A stretch of 20,451 bases of DNA from M55B154 sp964486725 (lineage in GTDB: Bacteria; Spirochaetota; UBA4802; UB4802), in assembly GCA_964486725.1 (NCBI GenBank), contig CAZAOK010000064.1, positions 1 through 20,451 on the forward strand. Reading direction: 5' to 3'. Position 1 is the first letter of the stretch; every line of letters begins with the position of its first letter. Of the stretch, positions 8,225 to 14,052 are shown piece by piece. A program made the translations under genes and the position numbers. Below the pieces are notes generated by a model that was given only the letters and a program-made list of their open reading frames with translations, ran no database searches and was not told where the DNA came from.

Positions 8225-8950
8225 TTACATCCTCTTCCTGTTATGGGCTAAAAATGTGAATACTGAATGCACCATCTTGGTAAATGGGAACATAATTAAA
8301 AAAATGTTTGCGAACAGTACGTGCAGCACAAGTATGGTGAAATGCGATGTTTCAGTAATCAGGTATGAAAGGTCAGGCTGAAACGTGAAAAGACCCCCCA
8401 GGTATGATCTGTACGATTCGACCTCAACGTGAAGCACCGAACCATAATCACTATACCTGTCGGCAAGGTGAAGAATGGAACCGAACAGGATGCAGAAAAA
8501 CAACACCAGCAAAACGATATAATCTTCCGGAACCGATATTCTCCGGTATGGATGCCCGAATCTCCTGAAAAGGAAATACAGTGTTGTTATCATCAGGACA
8601 ATACCAACAGCCCCGGCTCCAAGAAAAACCTGGTGAGGAATAACCTGTATCCATCTGAATTCAGCAATCAGCTCCAGGTGACCGACAAAGAGCAATACAA
8701 AGGCTATATGGAAGATCAATATCATTAACCAGAATACTTTCTGCTTTTTAAATATAGTTGGAAGAAAGAAAGCATCGGTAATAATACCCGGGAGTTTAGG
8801 TGCTTTTTGTGGGAAAACAGGCGTTATTCCTTTCATCCCGGGTGAAAAATATACCAGCAGCAACTTATAGATCAGTCCAATGATCAGGGCGGCAAAAGCC
8901 ATGTATACCATTGGCACCAGTATAAAATAGCTGATACTATTCCACATCAT
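8225..8950 (-). CDS. DsrM/NarI-like cytochrome b membrane subunit
   Basis: This is an integral membrane protein of 241 aa with about five transmembrane helices, of the NarI/DsrM family that binds haem b and exchanges electrons with the quinone pool. Histidines in the helices fit haem ligands: FHIAFVLLFVGHLE near residues 80-93 and a His in the last helix (VLHVLFANIFLIMF), with another at VHSVF just after. Its position directly before the DsrK-like gene (2-nt gap) argues strongly for a two-subunit DsrMK-type complex. AGGGG lies 5 nt before the start; a second ATG follows at once. The membrane anchor identity is sound, while the redox partner is inferred from context. Confidence 0.78.
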   Translation of the reverse strand: MMWNSISYFILVPMVYMAFAALIIGLIYKLLLVYFSPGMKGITPVFPQKAPKLPGIITDAFFLPTIFKKQKVFWLMILIFHIAFVLLFVGHLELIAEFRWIQVIPHQVFLGAGAVGIVLMITTLYFLFRRFGHPYRRISVPEDYIVLLVLFFCILFGSILHLADRYSDYGSVLHVEVESYRSYLGGLFTFQPDLSYLITETSHFTILVLHVLFANIFLIMFPFTKMVHSVFTFLAHNRKRM

Positions 8951-9002
8951 AAAACCCCTTTAATTAAATATTTGTTTAATCCTGCAAAAAGGTGAAGCAT
9001 TA

Positions 9003-9242
9003 TTACTTCACCTTTTTAATGTAAAACTTTGACACGTTACCTTCTTTCACAGTATCAAGAATCTCGTTGCCGCTTGATTTTGCCCAGGCAGGGAAATCCG
9101 CGTGCGCTCCCGGGTCGGTCGTTTCGGCAACAAGCACCTGCCCCACATCCATTTTCTTTATCTGCTGGCTCACCTTTACTACAGGCAATGGGCACGCAAG
9201 CCCTTTTAAATCCATGTTTACGTCAACTGTAATATCACTCAT
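9003..9242 (-). CDS. tusA: TusA-family sulfurtransferase
   Basis: This small protein (79 aa) carries a persulfide on one cysteine and hands sulfur to partner proteins. The hallmark CPxP motif is present (Cys17-Pro-Leu-Pro20 in GLACPLPVVK), followed by the helix and the typical VLVAETTDPGAHADFPAWAKSSG stretch. The length matches the family. GGAG stands 7 nt before the ATG. It lies between dsrE2 and the dsrM-like gene in the same direction. In sulfur-metabolising bacteria TusA and DsrE-type proteins often relay sulfur toward dissimilatory enzymes, so a role in feeding the DsrMK-like unit is more likely here than tRNA thiolation, though that is inference. Confidence 0.92.
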   Translation of the reverse strand: MSDITVDVNMDLKGLACPLPVVKVSQQIKKMDVGQVLVAETTDPGAHADFPAWAKSSGNEILDTVKEGNVSKFYIKKVK

Positions 9243-9337
9243 TTGAAACTCCTTTTTTTGATAAAATATTATACTAATCCAACAATTAAAATACTACAAC
9301 GAACAGCGGATGTCCAGCATCTGTTGTCTGCCTGTAT

Positions 9338-9877
9338 CTATATAAATAACTGAATTTTACTGTCACCAGCCTCTAACAGAAATGATGCCACTCCAACAGA
9401 TTCAAGACCGGGATAATCTATTATCTCATCCCTGGTGAAACCCATCAGGTCCATTGACATCTCACATATGAATATCCGCACCCCCAGTTCTCCTGCCAGT
9501 TCTATCATTTCCTCCAGGCTTGAAACATTTTTCTTTTTCATGATCTTTTTCATCATGGCAGTTCCCATGCCACCCATGTTCATCTGCGACAGGGAAACCT
9601 TTGACGGCCCCTTGGGCAGCATAAAACCGAACATTTTCGCGAATATATCTTTACCCCTGCCCTTTTTCTTCTTATCGCGAAGAGCGGGTGTGGCCCAGAA
9701 GGTAAAAAACATCACCACCTCAAGACCCATTGCAACAGCACCTGTCGCAATGATAAAAGCCGCCAGAAGCTTATCCAGGTCTCCACTGAACACCACTATT
9801 GACAACTTGTCTTTTCTCGCGTCTACAACATCAGCCATTTGTTCCTGAATTGACTGAAGGGTTTTTTCTACATCCAT
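9338..9877 (-). CDS. DsrE2-type sulfur carrier (DsrE/DsrF/DrsH-like)
   Basis: This 179-aa protein belongs to the DsrE2/DrsH-like family, which binds and transfers sulfane sulfur and often partners TusA. The fold pattern is visible: an early strand (KLSIVVFSGDLDKLLAAF), a hydrophobic stretch (about 38-63, ATGAVAMGLEVVMFFTFWA), a basic linker and the conserved ICEMSMDLMG motif. That motif holds Cys138, the only cysteine and the likely sulfur-carrying residue. A GGGGGAG ribosome site stands 3-4 nt before the ATG. It is the first gene of the four-gene minus-strand cluster and has a 95-nt gap to tusA. A TAG stop ends it. Confidence 0.85.
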   Translation of the reverse strand: MDVEKTLQSIQEQMADVVDARKDKLSIVVFSGDLDKLLAAFIIATGAVAMGLEVVMFFTFWATPALRDKKKKGRGKDIFAKMFGFMLPKGPSKVSLSQMNMGGMGTAMMKKIMKKKNVSSLEEMIELAGELGVRIFICEMSMDLMGFTRDEIIDYPGLESVGVASFLLEAGDSKIQLFI

Positions 9878-9966
9878 ATCTCCCCCTTGACAAAAACTAA
9901 TTTCATATTTTAATTATTTTATGTAATTCTAATGTTAACGCAAAATCATTGTAAAGCAATTTTTTT

Positions 9967-10087
9967 GTTACTACTCAGCTATAATCAGAATAAAAATCAT
10001 TTTTTATATAAGAACAGATATAGAGATGGTTCCCCCGCCTTCGGCGGGGGAACCATCATATTTTTATTCATTTTACGTTATTTAATC
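9967..10087 (+). repeat. MITE-like repeat copy A (truncated at right)
   Basis: It starts with the terminal repeat GTTACTACTCAGCT (9967-9980). It contains a perfect 14-bp hairpin (ATGGTTCCCCCGCC/GGCGGGGGAACCAT, 10026-10056) and ends in the TTATTCATTTTACG arm. Compared with the copy at 20335 it lacks the right terminal repeat, because copy B starts exactly there. The region 9878-9966 holds nothing recognisable. Confidence 0.7.
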
Positions 10088-10238
10088 GTAATTACTCAGC
10101 TGTCATGCTGAATATTCAATATTAATCCAAAATGAATAATAATCCAGCATCTCCCCCGCCTTCGGCGGGGGGAGATGTTCCAATTCCTTTTCATTATGAA
10201 GCAAATGATCAATATTTTAGTCATAGCTGAGTAGTTAC
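10088..10238 (-). repeat. MITE-like repeat copy B (complete, inverted)
   Basis: This copy is bounded by GTAATTACTCAGCT (10088-10101) and AGCTGAGTAGTTAC (10225-10238), which are inverted repeats of each other with one mismatch. The core is a CATCTCCCCCGCC/GGCGGGGGGAGATG hairpin at 10148-10177. Its orientation is opposite to copy A and to the right-end copy: the reverse complement of the right-end copy aligns with it through AATGAATAATAAT and AATTCCTT. It is about 34 nt longer than the right-end copy next to its 3' terminal repeat. It codes for nothing. Confidence 0.75.
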
Positions 10239-10362
10239 TTTTTTTAAGAAAAATAACTTTCAATTAAATTCAGTATTTCAATATAAACCAGGATAATGGA
10301 GATCGTAATCGAAGGGTGATTGAACCTTATACAATATAGTAATATGGCTATTTATTTATGTC

Positions 10363-10398
10363 AAAAAAAAAGCAGGAACTTTTATTCCCGCTTTTTTA
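10363..10398 (-). terminator. Intrinsic terminator after the DUF2892 gene
   Basis: The stem AAAAAAGC/GCTTTTTT (10366-10373 with 10390-10397) continues, after one A-C mismatch, into GGAA/TTCC around a 6-nt loop. On the minus strand it is followed by a U-run. It lies about 20 nt beyond the DUF2892 stop and can work in both directions. It separates this gene from the dsrE2 cluster. Confidence 0.7.
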
Positions 10399-10419
10399 AA
10401 TTTGACAGATCCTGGATAT

Positions 10420-10662
10420 TTATTCTTGTGCCTGCGGCGCATCTGCTTCTTCATTGAGAGGCTGATCATGGGTAGTACTTATATTCAGGATATCATATAC
10501 CCAGCAATAGCCTGTATATACTGAAACCAGTATGCCAATACCCAGTACGGCAAGAATAATACCGCCCAGTATCCCCGGTTCCAGCACAATTATATTTAAC
10601 AGCAGAGAGAACCCAACAAGAAAACGGATATACCTGTCTTCAATTCCAACATTTTTCTTCAT
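10420..10662 (-). CDS. DUF2892 (YgaP-like) inner membrane protein
   Basis: This 80-aa membrane protein starts with the family signature MKKNVG..DRYIRFLVGFSLLL. Two hydrophobic helices follow (about 13-30 and 32-49), then the conserved TGYCWVYDILNIST segment with one Cys (corresponding to GxCPLYxLLGIxT in relatives). The last 20 residues are acidic and polar. DUF2892 domains are often joined or adjacent to rhodanese and other sulfur-transfer proteins, which fits the dsrE2-tusA cluster downstream, but a terminator and two repeat copies stand between them. AGGGG stands 8 nt before the ATG and a TATAAT about 20 nt before it. The biochemical role is unknown. Confidence 0.75.
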   Translation of the reverse strand: MKKNVGIEDRYIRFLVGFSLLLNIIVLEPGILGGIILAVLGIGILVSVYTGYCWVYDILNISTTHDQPLNEEADAPQAQE

Positions 10663-10680
10663 AATTAAAACCCCTCTTAA

Positions 10681-10724
10681 ATTATAGAATACCTGATATC
10701 CCGCAAAGCGGGACTCATTATCAG
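10681..10724 (-). promoter_or_regulatory. -10 box and palindrome upstream of the DUF2892 gene
   Basis: On the minus strand TATAAT (10686-10681) lies about 20 nt before the start codon, implying a very short leader. Just upstream is a nested inverted repeat: CTGATA (10693-10698) with TATCAG (10719-10724), and inside it TCCCGC-AAA-GCGGGA (10699-10713). The inner palindrome covers the place where a -35 box should be, so it could be an operator. This is inferred from position only. Confidence 0.35.
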
Positions 10725-10865
10725 AAAATAACGTTTACCCGGGGAAATTGTCCACAACTGCACCTATTTCTGCAAGTTATTTTTTGTTGACTTTTTACAG
10801 AAAATATCATTAACTACACGGCAACGAAGATAAATAATATCCTGATATCAGAATTATATAAAAGA

Positions 10866-11204
10866 ATGCAGATTGACATACACAAAGAAAACAACATGGT
10901 GATATTCAACCTCATCGGGAAATATGATATTTCCGAGGTTCACAATTTTGAAACCATGTATAAAAAACACCTGGATCAAAAACCCAGGCTTATTGCCTTA
11001 AAACTTCAAAATCTCAAGTACATAGATTCCTCTGGAATAGGGTCACTGGTACGATGCATGAATCTTGCATTAAAAAATGACGTTGAGTTCATATGTTTCG
11101 ACCTGAATGAAAACGTGGAAAGCATTTTCAAACTTGCCAAGCTTGACCAGTTCATCACCCTTCTCACCGAAGAAGAATTCATGGATACATATGTACGCGG
11201 TTAG
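10866..11204 (+). CDS. STAS-domain anti-sigma factor antagonist (RsbV/SpoIIAA-like)
   Basis: This 112-aa single STAS domain resembles anti-anti-sigma factors that sequester a kinase/anti-sigma factor when unphosphorylated. The phosphorylation motif DSSGIGSL is intact (Asp54-Ser55-Ser56-Gly57; Ser56 is the expected phosphosite). The flanking pattern VIFNLIGKYD...RLIALKLQNLKYIDSSG...FKLAKLDQFITL is typical of the family. The PP2C-type phosphatase at 4384 is a likely antagonist of its phosphorylation. No HATPase (RsbW-like) gene is visible, so the partner must be elsewhere. The ribosome site is weak (AAAAGA); the ATG follows an AT-rich leader. It is followed by trpS after 115 nt. Confidence 0.9.
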   Translation: MQIDIHKENNMVIFNLIGKYDISEVHNFETMYKKHLDQKPRLIALKLQNLKYIDSSGIGSLVRCMNLALKNDVEFICFDLNENVESIFKLAKLDQFITLLTEEEFMDTYVRG

Positions 11205-11212
11205 CTTTTTAC

Positions 11213-11249
11213 ATAGAAATTTTGAAATTTTCAATATTCTATTTTTCTT
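11213..11249 (+). terminator. Possible weak AT-rich terminator after the STAS gene
   Basis: ATAGAA (11213-11218) pairs with TTCTAT (11237-11242), with a further TTGAA/TTCAA stem inside, followed by TTTTCTT. The stem has almost no GC pairs, so termination would be partial at best. Confidence 0.3.
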
Positions 11250-11319
11250 ATTGACGTAACACAACCCGCCTGTAATTGATTTAGCGTTATCATTATCCAG
11301 AGAGTAGAGGTTATCTATC

Positions 11320-12291
11320 ATGTCACGGGTATTATCAGGCATCCAGCCATCGGGAACATTGCACATCGGCAACTATTTTGCGATGATGGAACCTATGATC
11401 AGTTTCCAGGAAAACCATGATCTTTTTTGTTTCATAGTCAATTATCACGCCCTCACCAGCATACATGACAGCGAATCATTGAAACACAATACCCTGCAGG
11501 CGGCAATAGATTTTCTTGCCCTTGGCCTTGATCCTGAAAAATGCCATTTCTGGGTGCAATCTGACGTTCCCGAAGTAACCGAACTTACATGGATACTGGC
11601 ATGCCACACATCCCTTGGGCTGCTTGAACGAAGCCACAGCTATAAGGACAAGATTGCCAAAGGGGTTACGCCCAATTCAGGCCTGTACACGTATCCCATA
11701 CTTATGGCGGCGGATATATTACTCTACCAGTCAGAAGTTATTCCAGTAGGGAAAGACCAGAAGCAGCATATCGAGATCACCCGGGATATCGCTGAACGAT
11801 TCAATAATACTTATGGTGAAACCTTCGTAATACCAGAACCACTTATCAACGACGACCTGGCGGTAATACCCGGCGTTGACGGCCAGAAAATGTCAAAAAG
11901 CTACAATAACACCATCAATATATTTGAAGAAGAAAAACCATTGAAGAAAAAGGTGATGGGAATCGTCACAGACTCTACCCCGGTGGAAGAACCGAAAGAT
12001 CCGGACAAATGCAACGTATTTGCCCTGTACTCACTGTTCGCCGATGAAACCGCGAAACAGGAAATGCGACAGAAATATCTCGAGGGGGGACTTGGATACG
12101 GCACCGCCAAGAAGGAACTTTTCGCCCTCATCTGGGAATACTTCAAACCCTTCAGGGAACGCCGGGCAGAGCTTGCGTCAAGGCCCGGAGATATCACGGA
12201 GATCATGAAGAAGGGTGCTGAAAAAACCAGAATTATTGCGGCTGAAACCCTGGACATGGTAAAAGAAAGGGTTGGCTTAAAGTACTTTTGA
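11320..12291 (+). CDS. trpS: Tryptophanyl-tRNA synthetase
   Basis: This class I aminoacyl-tRNA synthetase charges tRNA-Trp with tryptophan in the cytoplasm. The ATP-binding HIGH motif appears as HIGN at residues 15-18 (GIQPSGTLHIGNYF) and the KMSKS loop is exact at 190-194 (GQKMSKSYNN). VGKDQKQHIEITRDIA and the GLYTYPILMAADILLYQ segment are also family hallmarks. The length of 323 aa is normal. AGAGG stands 9 nt before the ATG. The gene follows the STAS gene at 115 nt, possibly read through a weak terminator, with no functional link evident. It looks intact. Confidence 0.97.
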   Translation: MSRVLSGIQPSGTLHIGNYFAMMEPMISFQENHDLFCFIVNYHALTSIHDSESLKHNTLQAAIDFLALGLDPEKCHFWVQSDVPEVTELTWILACHTSLGLLERSHSYKDKIAKGVTPNSGLYTYPILMAADILLYQSEVIPVGKDQKQHIEITRDIAERFNNTYGETFVIPEPLINDDLAVIPGVDGQKMSKSYNNTINIFEEEKPLKKKVMGIVTDSTPVEEPKDPDKCNVFALYSLFADETAKQEMRQKYLEGGLGYGTAKKELFALIWEYFKPFRERRAELASRPGDITEIMKKGAEKTRIIAAETLDMVKERVGLKYF

Positions 12292-12341
12292 AACGAACTG
12301 ATACATTCTTTTGTTAACACACCTTTGTAAAATTCTATTCC

Positions 12342-12409
12342 CCTGTGCCATTAGATACAGGTATCTCGTGAAGTGATATACCCCCATCTAATGGCATCAT
12401 GACCACAGG
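12342..12409. repeat. Long inverted repeat between convergent trpS and htrA
   Basis: TGCCATTAGAT (12346-12356) and ATCTAATGGCA (12386-12396) form a perfect 11-bp stem. The 29-nt loop itself contains GGTAT/ATACC, and CCTG/CAGG can extend the base. It occupies most of the 123-nt gap between two converging genes. No U-run follows on either side, so it is not a classical terminator, but it may stop or stabilise both transcripts. Confidence 0.5.
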
Positions 12410-12414
12410 CCGCA

Positions 12415-13815
12415 TCATTCGCTTTTTTTCACCACCACGAACTTGTTTACCCCTCCCCTTTTAACCAGGAAGAGAAGTGTATTTTTTTCTTTATATTCTT
12501 TTAAAAGCCTGTGATAATCACCGATACCGGCAACCGGGCTTTTCTCGATTTCCTTGATCACGTCGCCTTTGATAATACCAGCCGCGGCGGCGTAACTTCC
12601 CGGCTTCACCTTCACCACCACCACACCGCTGGTGTCCTTTATCCTGAACTGGTAGGCGGTCCGCTCATCGATCTCGTGTACCACCAGCCCGATTGAATCT
12701 TCTGACGGTGATTTTGTTTCATCATCCTTACCGGCTGTCTTCACCGGCATTTCGCCAATGGTAAATTTTACTGTTTTTGTTTCTCCCTTCCTTACTATCT
12801 TCAGGTTCACCGTGCTGCCCGGTTTACTCGACGCGATCACCCGCCGGAGCCCGTATACGTTATCAACTTTTTTTCCGTCAACCCCGATTATAATATCACC
12901 TATTTTCACATCAGATTTTTCCGCCGGTGAGTCTTCCATTACATCAGAGATGAGTACACCTTTATCTCCATCGTATCCGAAATTTGCGGCCAGGTCTTCG
13001 TTTACGTTCTGGATGTATACACCCAGCCAACCGCGAACCACTTTACCCCTGGTCATCAATTCATTGACCACACTTTTTACCATGTTTGCCGGTATGGCAA
13101 ACCCTATACCCATGTAACCACCGCTTCGCGAAAAGATGGCGGTATTAATACCAATCAGCTTCCCATCAGAGTTAACAAGGGCACCCCCCGAATTACCCGG
13201 GTTTATGGCAGCATCGGTCTGGATAAAAAACTCGTAATCGGCAAGTCCCACACCTTCACGACCGGTGGCACTGATTATACCCATGGTTACAGTCTGGGTA
13301 AACCCGAATGGATTGCCAATGGCAATAGCAACCTCTCCCACCTGAATCTTGTCTGAATCTGCCATCTCAATTACCGGCAAATCATCAGGAACCTTCCCTT
13401 TTATGCGTATTACTGCTATATCAGTAGCGGGGTCGGTTCCCACTACTTCACAGGTGAACGATCGTGAATCAGACAAAGTAATAGTAATAGAACTGGTATC
13501 CTTAATCACGTGATTGTTGGTAACAATGTATCCTTTTTTATCAACGATAACCCCCGACCCCATTGCCTCTGATTTGGGCGGCATATTAAAAGGAAACTTT
13601 TTTCCAAAAGGATTCATCTGCTCTTTCTGACCGCTTTTCTTCATTATCTTCTGAGCCGATATATTTACCACTTTTGGAATCGTTCTCTTTGCTATTTCAG
13701 TCAGCGTTTCATTGAACTGGTCAAGCTGTATCCCCTCACGTGCGTGAGCAGGCACCTGGCTTGCGAATACCGGCACTATAACAGATACAGCTATAAGCAG
13801 CATGATTTTCTTCAT
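12415..13815 (-). CDS. HtrA/Deg-family periplasmic serine protease
   Basis: This trypsin-like envelope protease degrades or refolds damaged exported proteins. It has a signal peptide (MKKIMLLIAVSVIVPVFASQVPAHA), then a protease domain with the catalytic triad His102 (TNNHVIKD), Asp132 (TDIAVIRI) and Ser209 (NPGNSGGALVN). PDZ1 spans about 262-355 (RGWLGVYIQNVN...) and a second, more diverged PDZ about 372-462. The total of 466 aa is normal for DegP/DegQ types. A longer reading frame starts 18 codons earlier, but AAGGAGAG stands 10 nt before the ATG at 13815 and the signal peptide begins there. It is transcribed divergently from the HD-GYP gene. Confidence 0.93.
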   Translation of the reverse strand: MKKIMLLIAVSVIVPVFASQVPAHAREGIQLDQFNETLTEIAKRTIPKVVNISAQKIMKKSGQKEQMNPFGKKFPFNMPPKSEAMGSGVIVDKKGYIVTNNHVIKDTSSITITLSDSRSFTCEVVGTDPATDIAVIRIKGKVPDDLPVIEMADSDKIQVGEVAIAIGNPFGFTQTVTMGIISATGREGVGLADYEFFIQTDAAINPGNSGGALVNSDGKLIGINTAIFSRSGGYMGIGFAIPANMVKSVVNELMTRGKVVRGWLGVYIQNVNEDLAANFGYDGDKGVLISDVMEDSPAEKSDVKIGDIIIGVDGKKVDNVYGLRRVIASSKPGSTVNLKIVRKGETKTVKFTIGEMPVKTAGKDDETKSPSEDSIGLVVHEIDERTAYQFRIKDTSGVVVVKVKPGSYAAAAGIIKGDVIKEIEKSPVAGIGDYHRLLKEYKEKNTLLFLVKRGGVNKFVVVKKSE

Positions 13816-13872
13816 GTACAGTCTCTCCTTGCAGGTTAGAACGTTATTGTCTTTGTCCTCATTATACAAATA

Positions 13873-13901
13873 ATGTTACGGGCATACCCTCATTCGGTCA
13901 A
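13873..13901 (-). promoter_or_regulatory. Possible promoter of the htrA-type gene
   Basis: On the minus strand TTGACC (13901-13896) and TAACAT (13878-13873) are 17 nt apart, about 60 nt before the start. Two other TATAAT words lie nearby (13866-13861 and 13914-13909) without a good -35, so the exact promoter is uncertain. Confidence 0.35.
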
Positions 13902-14052
13902 TAACAATTATACCACTCCCCGCAGTTCATTATGCAGCAGGTATCATTATTAAAACCCCGTCCGGCCGGCTGAAATATGATTGACGAAGAATGGATAATA
14001 AATTACAAGTTAAACCACGATATGAACCACATACATTATTAAGGGGGATGGG

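Noticed and set aside
9435..9848. 137-codon plus-strand frame opposite the dsrE2-type gene
   Set aside because: It is the mirror of a well-recognised DsrE2 family gene that has a good ribosome site; the plus-strand product resembles nothing.
10148..10177. GC-rich hairpin of the repeat as a terminator of the neighbouring genes
   Set aside because: The stem is strong but no U-run follows it directly, and the same hairpin recurs in every repeat copy, so it belongs to the element.
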